The notes under the pieces: model-generated
The model's database searches: none
Told to the model about the DNA's origin: nothing
The model's input: the letters and a program-made list of their open reading frames with translations, nothing else
Origin: CAVALG01 sp963589585
GTDB taxonomy: Bacteria; Bacillota; Clostridia; Oscillospirales; Acutalibacteraceae
Direction of reading: 5' to 3'
DNA length: 12,091 bases
Assembly: GCA_963589585.1 (NCBI GenBank)
Contig: CAVALG010000008.1
Location: 1 to 12,091, forward strand
In this document: in pieces, positions 1 through 7,025 of the stretch
Layout: each line of letters begins with the position of its first letter
How positions within the stretch are numbered: position 1 is the first letter of the stretch
Translations under genes and position numbers: made by a program

Positions 1-223
1 TCTCATCAATGATGAGAAGTGTCTCGAACAAAGTAACGAGCATGTTACCGCCGTCTACTGCGCTGTTGAGAGCAGGGTCAAGGGTTTCGGGGTTAGGACC
101 GATCTGAACCGTGATGGCGTCAGATTTCGCCTTCTTATCCTTGCCGCAGGAACTCATACAGCCAACCATAGAAACGGTAAGTACCAGTACGAGAAGCATA
201 GCAATCAGTTTCTTCATTTTCAT
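1..223 (-). CDS. oppA: Oligopeptide ABC transporter substrate-binding lipoprotein OppA, N-terminal part
   Basis: This is the first 74 codons of a family 5 extracellular solute-binding protein; the rest lies beyond the left edge of the window. The protein would capture peptides outside the membrane and hand them to OppBC. The N-terminus has basic residues (MKMKK), a hydrophobic stretch at about residues 6-21 and a cysteine at 22 preceded by MVG, which is an acceptable lipobox. Cys26 is an alternative lipidation site. A charged KDKKAK linker follows. The mature part begins with a match to the family's first motif (NPETLDPA, about residues 44-51) and continues FETLL. The ATG at 223 is chosen because AAAGGAAAA lies about 11 bases upstream; a second in-frame ATG at 217 is further from it. 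It is the last gene seen of an oppBCDFA cluster, 82 bases after oppF. Whether it prefers di- or oligopeptides cannot be told from this fragment. Confidence 0.9.
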   Translation of the reverse strand, partial: MKMKKLIAMLLVLVLTVSMVGCMSSCGKDKKAKSDAITVQIGPNPETLDPALNSAVDGGNMLVTLFETLLIIDE

Positions 224-248
224 TGGTGTATTTTCCTTTCTTTCTTTA

Positions 249-293
249 CGGCGTTGCCGCAATTATTTATATCCATTGCGCCTTCGGCACAAT
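249..293 (-). other. Two small hairpins in the oppF-oppA gap
   Basis: In the minus-strand transcript, positions 293-275 can fold as a 7-base-pair stem (AUUGUGC with GCGCAAU, one G-U pair) around a five-base CGAAG loop. A second, smaller stem (CGGC with GCCG, loop AAC) lies at 259-249, just before the oppA ribosome site. Neither is followed by a U run, so they do not look like intrinsic terminators. A role in mRNA processing or in protecting the 5' end of oppA mRNA is inference. The first stem works better on the minus strand, where the mismatch becomes G-U. Confidence 0.4.
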
Positions 294-305
294 AAATACC
301 TAAAA

Positions 306-1301
306 TCAGTTCACCTTATCAAGGTGGTGGCAGGCAGCCCAATGCCCGGGTGATACCTCTTTAAATTCGGGGCATTCGGCGGCGCACTTTTCATCGGCAT
401 ACGGGCACCGTGTTCTGAAACGGCAGCCGCTCGGCGGATTCAACGGACTCGGCACATCACCCTGTAACGGGATTCTGTGCGAAGCGCGCGCGATTTTCGG
501 GTCAGCCTCCGGAATAGCCGAAATAAGGCTTTTTGTGTACGGGTGAACATTGTGGGCGATAAGTTCAAAACTATCCGCAAGTTCAACCAGTTTTCCTAAG
601 TACATTACACCTATTCGGTTTGAAATATGGCGTACTACGCTGAGGTCATGCGCTATGAACAGATAGGTAAGACCGAGATCGTTCTGTAAATCCTCAAACA
701 TATTAACCACCTGCGCCTGAATAGAAACATCCAATGCGGATACAGGCTCATCGCAGACAATAAATTCGGGGTCAACCGCCAAAGCACGGGCGATACCTAC
801 ACGCTGGCGCTGACCGCCGGAAAATTCGTGCGGATAACGGTTGGCGTGTTCGCTGTTAAGCCCAACGCGTTCCAAAAGTGCAATAATGCGGTCGCGGCGA
901 TCTTTTTTATTGGCGGCAAGTTTGTGAATATCAATCGACTCACCTACGATATCGCCGATGGTCATACGGGGGTCAAGGCTTGCGTACGGGTCTTGGAACA
1001 CCATCTGCATTTTACGGCGATAGGGAAGCATATCTTCGGCAATTTTGTTTTGCTTGTCAAAAATAGTCTTACCGTCATATATTATTTTACCGTCGGTCGG
1101 CTCGTAAAGTCTTAAAATTGTACGGCCTACGGTTGTTTTTCCGCAACCCGATTCACCCACAAGACCGAGGGTTTCGCCGCGTTTTATAAAGAACGAAACA
1201 TCATCAACAGCCTGAACAAACTTTTTGTTGTTTCCTCTGCCGCCGATATGGAAGTACTGCTGCAAGTGCTGCACTTCTAAAAGGATATCATTATCACTCA
1301 C
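306..1301 (-). CDS. oppF: Oligopeptide ABC transporter ATP-binding protein OppF
   Basis: This is one of the two ATPase subunits that power peptide import through OppBC, on the cytoplasmic face. Counting from an upstream TTG at 1307 (333 codons), I see Walker A GESGCGKT at 51-58, the Q-loop glutamine at 105 in VFQDPYASLDPR, the ABC signature SGGQRQR at 163-169, Walker B ending in CDEP at 185-188, and the H-loop histidine at 220. The C-terminal oligopeptide/dipeptide domain follows, with NPPSGC and cysteines at 295, 301, 308, 312 and 326. I prefer the GTG at 1301 (331 codons) because the GGGGG run at 1315-1311 is nine bases from it but only three from the TTG. That start overlaps the end of oppD by eight bases, suggesting coupled translation. 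OppF rather than OppD is assigned from the QYFHIGG-type N-terminus, which precedes the Walker A region, and from gene order. Dpp-type specificity is possible. Confidence 0.95.
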   Translation of the reverse strand: MSDNDILLEVQHLQQYFHIGGRGNNKKFVQAVDDVSFFIKRGETLGLVGESGCGKTTVGRTILRLYEPTDGKIIYDGKTIFDKQNKIAEDMLPYRRKMQMVFQDPYASLDPRMTIGDIVGESIDIHKLAANKKDRRDRIIALLERVGLNSEHANRYPHEFSGGQRQRVGIARALAVDPEFIVCDEPVSALDVSIQAQVVNMFEDLQNDLGLTYLFIAHDLSVVRHISNRIGVMYLGKLVELADSFELIAHNVHPYTKSLISAIPEADPKIARASHRIPLQGDVPSPLNPPSGCRFRTRCPYADEKCAAECPEFKEVSPGHWAACHHLDKVN

Positions 1302-2298
1302 AGTCAAGTTCCCCCTTTTCGTATTCTTCTTTTTGTAATAACCAGCAATAACTGTAATGCGTATCGCTTAATTCGGTTTTCGGCGGCATTTCGTGAAGAC
1401 ATATCTTCATACAGTTTGCACAGCGGGGCGCAAACGGACATCCCGCCGGCGGATTAAGCAGGTCAACAGGCTGACCTTCAATCGGTACAAGCCTTTCGAT
1501 TTTTTCTGCATTAAGTTTGGGTATAGAGTTTATAAGTCCCTTTGTATACTCGTGGTGCGGCTCATAAAAAATTTCGTCCGCAGTGCCGTATTCAACAATA
1601 TGACCGGCATACATAACCGCTATTTTTTCGCACATACTTGCAACTACGCCGAGATCGTGCGTTATCATTATAATACTCATTCCGAGTTTTTGGCGCAGTT
1701 CCTGCATAAGTTCCAATATCTGCGCCTGTATGGTAACATCAAGCGCGGTTGTAGGTTCGTCAGCTATAAGAAGTTTCGGCTCGCAAGCAAGCGCAATTGC
1801 TATCATAACCCTTTGGCGCATACCGCCAGAAAGCTCGTGCGGATACTGTTTAAGCCTTTTTTGGGGTTCGTTTATGCCAACAAGTTCAAGTAATTCTTCG
1901 GCGCGGTCATAAGCCTGTTTTTTGGTTTTATCTGTGTGCAGCCTTATAACTTCAACTATCTGGTTGCCGATTGTATACACCGGGTTTAAACTTGTCATAG
2001 GGTCTTGAAATATGATAGAAACTTCGTTTCCGCGCATTTTTCTGAATTCTTTTTCGGTCATTTTATCAACTCTGTGACCGTTAAATTCAATAGTTCCGCC
2101 TACAAGTTTGCCGGGGTATGCGGTAAGACCCATTATTGAGTATGCGGTAACCGATTTACCCGAGCCGGACTCACCGACTATACCGAGTACATCGCCTTCA
2201 TTCATCGAGAAAGAAACGCCGTTAAGTGCTTTTACTTCACCGGCAGGGGTGAAGAAGGAAAGACGCTCATCCTTTATTTCTAAAAGTTTTTTGCTCAC
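1294..2298 (-). CDS. oppD: Oligopeptide ABC transporter ATP-binding protein OppD
   Basis: This is the partner ATPase of OppF in the peptide importer. Numbered from an ATG at 2307, it shows Walker A GESGSGKS at 45-52, Q-loop Gln101 in FQDPMTSLNP, signature LSGGMRQR at 159-166, Walker B LLIADEP at 179-185 and H-loop His217. The C-terminal extension typical of OppD/DppD carries NPPAGC and a cysteine cluster at 290, 296, 299, 303 and 321. Such clusters hold iron-sulfur centres in some peptide-transporter ATPases; that it does so here is inference. The ATG at 2307 abuts the ribosome site AGGGAGG (2314-2308) with no spacing, so the GTG at 2298, nine bases downstream of that site, is the likelier start (334 codons). 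The stop of oppC lies 18 bases before this GTG. The family usually has about 320-360 residues, so length is normal. Confidence 0.95.
   Translation of the reverse strand: MSKKLLEIKDERLSFFTPAGEVKALNGVSFSMNEGDVLGIVGESGSGKSVTAYSIMGLTAYPGKLVGGTIEFNGHRVDKMTEKEFRKMRGNEVSIIFQDPMTSLNPVYTIGNQIVEVIRLHTDKTKKQAYDRAEELLELVGINEPQKRLKQYPHELSGGMRQRVMIAIALACEPKLLIADEPTTALDVTIQAQILELMQELRQKLGMSIIMITHDLGVVASMCEKIAVMYAGHIVEYGTADEIFYEPHHEYTKGLINSIPKLNAEKIERLVPIEGQPVDLLNPPAGCPFAPRCANCMKICLHEMPPKTELSDTHYSYCWLLQKEEYEKGELDCE
1311..1315 (-). promoter_or_regulatory. Ribosome binding site that favours a GTG start for oppF
   Basis: The minus strand reads AAAAGGGGGAAC before the start region. The G run lies three bases before TTG (1307) and nine before GTG (1301). 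Only the GTG has a normal spacing. The site lies inside the last codons of oppD. Confidence 0.55.
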
Positions 2299-2307
2299 TT
2301 TCTTCAT

Positions 2308-2314
2308 CCTCCCT
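2308..2314 (-). promoter_or_regulatory. Ribosome binding site that favours a GTG start for oppD
   Basis: AGGGAGG on the minus strand touches the ATG at 2307 directly, which leaves no room for initiation there. The in-frame GTG at 2298 has nine bases of spacing. The resulting protein would begin MSKKLLEIKD. Confidence 0.65.
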
Positions 2315-2316
2315 TT

Positions 2317-3357
2317 CTAATTTTTAAGTTTCGGGTCAAACGCATCACGCAGACCGTCGCCTATAAGATTGAAAGCGAGAATGCACACGCTTATAAGTAC
2401 TGCAGGCAATAAAAGCAGGTGAGGGTAGGTTCCCATTCCCTTAACTGCGTCGGTTGCAAGCGAACCGAGCGACGGCATAGGAGCCTGCACGCCGAGACCC
2501 AGGAAGCTCAAATAACTTTCGGTGAATATTGCCGACGGTATCTGGAGCGTGGTGGTTACTATCAATGTACCTATGCAGTTTGTAAGCAGGTGCTTTCTGA
2601 TAATGCGGGAACTCTTAGCACCCAGCGCCTTTGCGGCAGTAACATATTCAGCCTCTTTAAGTACCAAAACCTGCGAGCGTGTTATACGCGCCATACTTAC
2701 CCAATACAAAAGCACAAACACCAAGAATATTGCAATAAGGTTGGGCCCGATGGTTTGCATCCATCTGAAACCTTTGTGGCTTGCAATTTCTTCAAGACGC
2801 GGTTTAAGCGTCATTGAAAGTACAATAATCAACAATATATCCGGTATAGTGTAAAGAATATCGGTTATACGCATCATAACATTATCAACCCAACCGCCTA
2901 CAAATCCGGCAATTGCGCCGTATGTTGCGCCTACCAAAAGCACAAGCGCCGCACATATAAGACCAACTGTCAAACTTATTCTTGTACCCATCATAAGGCG
3001 AACCGCAAAGTCGCGTCCCAACTTGTCGGTTCCGCAAATGTGGGGGAATACGCTTTCGCCTGCGTCAATGCGTTCCTGCTCAACCTTACCGTATTCAAAC
3101 GGAGCAAGGTTTTCGCTGTATTTTATCTGCTGGTCGTAACTGTACGGCCAAAAAGAAGGCAGAAAATACGCAAATACAACTATAAGTAATATAAAAACAA
3201 GACTGACCATTGCGATTTTATTTTTGCGAAGGCGACGCAAACCATCCTTCCAAAAATTCACGCTGTCACGCATTACTACAAGGCTTTCCTTTTCGTCGGG
3301 TGTGGCAGGTATAAAATCGTCGGGGTTAAGATGAAGACTCGGTAATATTTTTTTCAT
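2317..3357 (-). CDS. oppC: Oligopeptide ABC transporter permease OppC
   Basis: This is the second inner-membrane permease of the peptide importer, pairing with OppB. Its cytoplasmic N-terminus (about residues 1-48) ends in FWKDGLRRLRKNKIAM, the usual lead-in to the first helix of OppC/DppC proteins. Membrane segments are visible at about 49-69, 128-150, 166-183, 206-221, 265-285 and 313-333. A large outside loop at about 70-125 contains GTDKLGRD, a standard OppC motif. The EAA loop that contacts the ATPases is EYVTAAKALGAKSSRIIRKH at about 237-256. The C-terminus FNLIGDGLRDAFDPKLK is also characteristic. At 346 residues it is longer than enteric OppC (about 300), through the N-terminus and the first outside loop. 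The start ATG at 3357 has AAGGAG 13 bases upstream, overlapping the oppB stop, and AGGAAA closer by. Confidence 0.95.
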   Translation of the reverse strand: MKKILPSLHLNPDDFIPATPDEKESLVVMRDSVNFWKDGLRRLRKNKIAMVSLVFILLIVVFAYFLPSFWPYSYDQQIKYSENLAPFEYGKVEQERIDAGESVFPHICGTDKLGRDFAVRLMMGTRISLTVGLICAALVLLVGATYGAIAGFVGGWVDNVMMRITDILYTIPDILLIIVLSMTLKPRLEEIASHKGFRWMQTIGPNLIAIFLVFVLLYWVSMARITRSQVLVLKEAEYVTAAKALGAKSSRIIRKHLLTNCIGTLIVTTTLQIPSAIFTESYLSFLGLGVQAPMPSLGSLATDAVKGMGTYPHLLLLPAVLISVCILAFNLIGDGLRDAFDPKLKN

Positions 3358-3374
3358 TTCCTACTTGCCACTCC

Positions 3375-4355
3375 TTACTTAAGTTTTATACGCGGGTCGA
3401 TGATCTTATAAAGAATATCAACGACCACATTAGCGGTTATTATAAGTGTGGCAAGCACAATTGTTGTACCCATAATAAGTGTGTAATCACGCTGGTTTAT
3501 GGCTGAAACAAAATCTCTGCCAAGCCCCGGTATAGTGAATATTTTTTCAACTATAAACGAGCCTGTCATCAAAGAAGCAAGCATAGGACCTACATATGTT
3601 ATAACGGGTAAAACCGCGTTGCGCAATGCGTGTTTGAAAAGAACTTTAAAGTTTGAAAGTCCTTTTGCCTTAGCCGTTCTTATATAATCCTGTCCCATTA
3701 CATCCAAAAGACTTGAACGCATAAGACGGGTTATGTATGCCGTAGGATAAATGGAAAGCGCGGTTACGGGCATTATGTAGGAAGCAGCAGTATTAAGCCC
3801 TACCGTGGGCAAAATGTTCAGCTTACTTCCTAAGAAATACAGCAACAAAACACTGCTTATAAAACTCGGTATTGCAATACCGCAGGTAGCAAGTACTATT
3901 ATAAAATTATCCGAAAATTTTCCCCGGTTATATGCCGAAATACATCCAAGAGGAATGCCTAACAGCACCGAAACAGCAACGGCAATACCTGCCAATCTCG
4001 CCGAAACGGGGAATTTAGAAAATATTATATCCGAAACATCGCGTCCGCGTTGGCGCAAACTCGGTCCCATATCGCCTTTGACAAAGTCTGTCATATATTT
4101 AACATAGCGTTCCATAATAGGTTTATCAAGACCGTACTTTTCAGCCAATGCCGCCTGAGCCGCTTTGCTGATTGATTTTTCCGCGACGAACGGTCCGCCC
4201 GGTACCAAGTTCATTAAAAAGAATGTCAGTGTGGCGACTATGAATATACTTAAAATACCCATTGCGACACGTTTAATTATGTATTTGCCCAAACCGTTTT
4301 CAACTCCCTGTTTATTTGCGTAATTACCGTTTGAAAATTGCTCTGAATTGTGCAT
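3375..4355 (-). CDS. oppB: Oligopeptide ABC transporter permease OppB
   Basis: This is the first permease gene of the cluster; with OppC it forms the peptide channel. The core starts LGKYIIKRVAMGILSIFIVATLT, with the first membrane helix at about 31-51, followed by NLVPGGPF, a hallmark of OppB/DppB. Further helices are seen at about 118-140, 150-176, 190-208, 245-268 and 294-316. The EAA loop is DYIRTAKAKGLSNFKVLFKH at about 223-242, and the end DPRIKLK is typical. The given start is the ATG at 4355 (326 codons), which adds about 21 hydrophilic residues and has no clear ribosome site. A TTG at 4292 with AGGGAG at 4309-4304 would give a protein beginning MGKYIIKRV, closer to the usual family start, and may be the true one. 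A sigma-A-like promoter lies just upstream. Confidence 0.93.
   Translation of the reverse strand: MHNSEQFSNGNYANKQGVENGLGKYIIKRVAMGILSIFIVATLTFFLMNLVPGGPFVAEKSISKAAQAALAEKYGLDKPIMERYVKYMTDFVKGDMGPSLRQRGRDVSDIIFSKFPVSARLAGIAVAVSVLLGIPLGCISAYNRGKFSDNFIIVLATCGIAIPSFISSVLLLYFLGSKLNILPTVGLNTAASYIMPVTALSIYPTAYITRLMRSSLLDVMGQDYIRTAKAKGLSNFKVLFKHALRNAVLPVITYVGPMLASLMTGSFIVEKIFTIPGLGRDFVSAINQRDYTLIMGTTIVLATLIITANVVVDILYKIIDPRIKLK
4304..4309 (-). promoter_or_regulatory. Possible ribosome binding site for a TTG start of oppB
   Basis: AGGGAG on the minus strand lies 11 bases before an in-frame TTG at 4292-4290. The more upstream ATG (4355) has only CGAAGA before it. The site would make the first 21 residues of the longer reading frame part of the untranslated leader. 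Confidence 0.4.
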
Positions 4356-4386
4356 ATCTTCGTAAACGCTACAGTTTATTTAAGAT

Positions 4387-4415
4387 ATATTAACACAATA
4401 TTGACAAAAAATCAA
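4387..4415 (-). promoter_or_regulatory. Sigma-A-type promoter of the opp operon
   Basis: On the minus strand TTGATT (4415-4410) and TAATAT (4392-4387) are separated by exactly 17 bases. They lie 31 bases before the oppB ATG at 4355, so transcription would start near 4380. The spacer is AT-rich and includes the small palindrome CAATATTG. The rest of the 140-base gap holds an AT stem (ATTTAC/GTAAAT at 4452-4472) after the peptidase gene. I see no convincing terminator, so read-through from the peptidase genes is possible. Confidence 0.6.
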
Positions 4416-4495
4416 CAGTTTTTTTGATGATCGGTCCTCGGGTTTCGCTCCATTTACTTCCAAACGGTAAATTTGCGGCGTAAAAACACATAAAA

Positions 4496-5566
4496 TTAAA
4501 GGATAATAAGCTGCTTGGGACTGCCTGTCAAAACCTCGCAGCCGCCGTCTGTTACATATACCATATCCTCTATACGAACGCCGAATTTGTTTTCAATATA
4601 TATGCCGGGTTCAACCGTCATAATCGTACCTGCTTTTAAAACGGTATCGCATCTGGTATTGAAATTCGGGCTTTCATGTATTTCTATGCCTACGCTGTGG
4701 CCGAGTCCGTGACCGAAGCAGCCTTCGTATCCCGCACCGTAAATTATATCACGCGCTATCTTGTCAATATCTTTGCAAACAAGTCCGCTTTTAACAGCGT
4801 CAATTGCCGCAAGTTGCGCTTTAAGCACGGTTTCGTATACCTTTTTCTGCTCATCGCTCACTTCGCCTACCGCAACGGTGCGCGTCATATCCGAACGGTA
4901 TCCGTTCACAACCGCGCCGAAATCCATTGTAACAAAATCCCCGCGTTCGATTTTCTTGTCCGTAGGCACACCGTGTGGCAGGGAAGAATTTTTGCCCGAA
5001 ACCACTATAAAGTCAAACGATACACCCTCCGAGCCGAGCTTGCGCATATAAAATTCCATATCGAGCATAACATCACGCTCTGTTCGCCCTGCTTCTATGC
5101 GCTCTGTAATATATGAAAATGTTTTGTCGGTTATTTCTTGCGCTTGCTTTATAAGCGAAAGTTCCTCCTGCGTTTTAACACTGCGCATATCTTTGATTAT
5201 TAGGTCGAATTTATTGCTGTTTTCTATTTTGACGGGAGCAAGCTTTTCGCTTAATTCTTTATACTTCTGAACAGAAATGTATTCACCCTCAATATAAAGT
5301 GAAGAAACATTGTGTATTTCGCAAAGTTCCTTTATCTCTTTAAATGGGAAAGATGAAAGTTGAACCTTGCAGCTTTTAACAATTTCTTTGGCCTTTTCAA
5401 AATAGCGGAAGTCAATTAAAAAAACGGCGTCGTCCGGCGTGATAAACACATATCCGTCGCTTGTTTCAAAGCCTGTAAAATAAAATCTGTTAGGCACGCT
5501 TGCCACAAGCAGCGCGCTGCCTTTTTCAAGTTCCGATTGAATTTTTGCAACTGATGTCTTGTTCAT
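4496..5566 (-). CDS. M24 family metallopeptidase, Xaa-Pro aminopeptidase or dipeptidase type
   Basis: This cytoplasmic peptidase probably removes residues next to proline from imported peptides. Residues 1-125 form the creatinase-like N-terminal domain (VPNRFYFTGF, YVFITPDDAVFLID), and 130-356 the pita-bread catalytic domain. The five expected metal ligands are present: Asp215 (TMDFGAVVNGY), Asp226 (SDMTRT), His290 (GHGLGHSVG), Glu319 (VEPGIYI) and Glu333 (VRIEDM). His198 in LPHGVP and His297 in IHESP match the usual substrate-side histidines. The length of 356 residues fits the short bacterial YpdF/YqhT/PepQ-like group; aminopeptidase versus prolidase activity cannot be decided from sequence alone. 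The ATG at 5566 has GGAG ten bases upstream, within the last codons of pepD, and only four bases separate the two genes, so they are surely co-transcribed. Confidence 0.92.
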   Translation of the reverse strand: MNKTSVAKIQSELEKGSALLVASVPNRFYFTGFETSDGYVFITPDDAVFLIDFRYFEKAKEIVKSCKVQLSSFPFKEIKELCEIHNVSSLYIEGEYISVQKYKELSEKLAPVKIENSNKFDLIIKDMRSVKTQEELSLIKQAQEITDKTFSYITERIEAGRTERDVMLDMEFYMRKLGSEGVSFDFIVVSGKNSSLPHGVPTDKKIERGDFVTMDFGAVVNGYRSDMTRTVAVGEVSDEQKKVYETVLKAQLAAIDAVKSGLVCKDIDKIARDIIYGAGYEGCFGHGLGHSVGIEIHESPNFNTRCDTVLKAGTIMTVEPGIYIENKFGVRIEDMVYVTDGGCEVLTGSPKQLIIL

Positions 5567-5570
5567 TTTG

Positions 5571-6980
5571 TCATATCTCCTTTAATACTTTGCAAAGATA
5601 TTTATATGTGCGCTTGGTTGAAGAAACCGACAAACGCTCATTTACCGTGTGAATATCCCACATATCGGGCCCCATTGAAACCGCGTCAAGATTTTTAATT
5701 TTTTCTCCCCATAGTCCGCATTCAAGCCCTGCGTGTACCGTTTCAACAGTGGGTGAACTACCGTAAAGTTTTAGGTAAACACTCTCCATAGTTTTTCTAA
5801 GCGGCGAGTCTTTTCGGTATTCCCACGCAGGGTAATGCCCGTGAGTTGACATTTCGGCACCCAGATTATCAGATGCCGCTTTGAGTTCGTCAAGCATAGC
5901 TTGCTTATCCGCCGCTACGCTGCTTCTTACCGACAGTACAGCGTGAATTTCGTCGGCATTTGAAGTTAAAATGCCTAAATTCTGTGAACTTTGAACCGCG
6001 TTCGGTATATCGGGATTCATAGCGGTTATGCCGAATTTTATTGCATTTAAAAATTTAACGGCTTTATCGGTTGAGTCCCTGTCATAACAAGCTGAAATAT
6101 CGTCTGCACGCGTTACCGCAATTGCCATATCGTGGTCGTTTTCAGTGTAATTGTTTTTTGCAAATTCCGCTGTGTAGGAAGTTAAATCGTCATCACAGGC
6201 TATAATGCATTCGGCAAGGTTAGGTATAACATTATCCTTAAAGCCGCCGCTGATTGAAACAAGCCTGTATTCAAACGGCAGTTCTTTTAAGAACTTGCCT
6301 AAAAGCATATCGGCATTTATTCTGCCCTTGTTGATATCTATACCGGAGTGACCGCCGAGCAATCCCGAAACGGTTACTTTTTGGGCGGTGCGGCTGTTTT
6401 TTTCGGTGCTCATCGGCAGCTTTATATCAATCTTAGCGCCGCCTGCGCAGCCCACCGTCAGCACGCCTTCTTCGCCTGAATCAATATTTATAAGCGTTTT
6501 GCCGCAAAGGGCAGAAGCGTCAAAATTTTCGGCACCCGACATACCTGTTTCTTCGTCCACGGTGAATACAGCCTCTATATTCGGGTGGCGGAGTTCTTTA
6601 TTTTCAAGTATGGCAAGTATCATAGCAACCGCAATACCGTCGTCAGCGCCGAGTGTAGTACCGTCGGCACTTAATAAATCGCCGTCAAGGCTCAATTTAA
6701 GCCCGTCTTTTTTAAAATCAATATTGCAATCGGGAGTTTTTTCGCAAACCATATCCAGGTGCCCCTGCAATATAACGGTAGGATGGCTTTCATAACCGCT
6801 TGAAGCGGATTTTTTAATTAAAACATTGCCGAATTCGTCTTTCTTGCCGTCAAGTTTATTATCGTCAGCAAATTTCAAGCAATAATCCGCAAGGGCGGCA
6901 GTATTGCCTGAACCGTGGGGTATAGAAGCGATTTTACTGAAATAATGGAACACACGGTCTTTTATTAAATCATCAAGCAT
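5571..6980 (-). CDS. pepD: Aminoacyl-histidine dipeptidase PepD (M20C family)
   Basis: This cytoplasmic zinc dipeptidase has broad specificity and classically cleaves Xaa-His dipeptides such as carnosine. Metal-site residues are His74 and Asp76 in LQGHLDMV, Asp113 in LGADDG, Glu143/Glu144 in VDEETG, Asp167 in NIDSGEEG and His444 in WDIHTVNE. Glu144 or its neighbour is the catalytic base. The first five positions follow the spacing of the characterised Vibrio PepD exactly. The lid domain lies in the middle, roughly residues 190-390, and contains GGHSGIDINKGR at 209-220. The length of 469 is slightly below the common 480-490. The start is the ATG at 6980, with GGAGG eight bases upstream. It follows the DUF1275 gene by 45 bases and precedes the M24 peptidase by four, forming a peptide-degrading pair upstream of the opp genes. 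Confidence 0.94.
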   Translation of the reverse strand: MLDDLIKDRVFHYFSKIASIPHGSGNTAALADYCLKFADDNKLDGKKDEFGNVLIKKSASSGYESHPTVILQGHLDMVCEKTPDCNIDFKKDGLKLSLDGDLLSADGTTLGADDGIAVAMILAILENKELRHPNIEAVFTVDEETGMSGAENFDASALCGKTLINIDSGEEGVLTVGCAGGAKIDIKLPMSTEKNSRTAQKVTVSGLLGGHSGIDINKGRINADMLLGKFLKELPFEYRLVSISGGFKDNVIPNLAECIIACDDDLTSYTAEFAKNNYTENDHDMAIAVTRADDISACYDRDSTDKAVKFLNAIKFGITAMNPDIPNAVQSSQNLGILTSNADEIHAVLSVRSSVAADKQAMLDELKAASDNLGAEMSTHGHYPAWEYRKDSPLRKTMESVYLKLYGSSPTVETVHAGLECGLWGEKIKNLDAVSMGPDMWDIHTVNERLSVSSTKRTYKYLCKVLKEI

Positions 6981-7025
6981 AATATTTACCTCCGAAAAAA
7001 TAAAACTTTGTTATTCGGTGCGCGG

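Noticed and set aside
1393..1893. Plus-strand open frame of 166 codons inside oppD
   Set aside because: It is antisense to a clear OppD gene, has no recognisable domain and is rich in the residues expected from a shadow frame.
4289..4302. CcpA cre-like sequence TGAAAACGGTTTGG at the start of oppB
   Set aside because: The right half lacks the expected terminal CA and it lies in or next to coding sequence, well after the promoter.
4401..4406. Perfect TTGACA on the plus strand in the oppB upstream gap
   Set aside because: No -10 box lies 16-18 bases downstream (the sequence there reads TTGATG), and it would transcribe antisense into the peptidase gene.
4452..4472. ATTTAC/GTAAAT stem downstream of the M24 peptidase gene
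   Set aside because: Six AT-rich pairs with a nine-base loop and no T run after it do not make a convincing terminator or operator.
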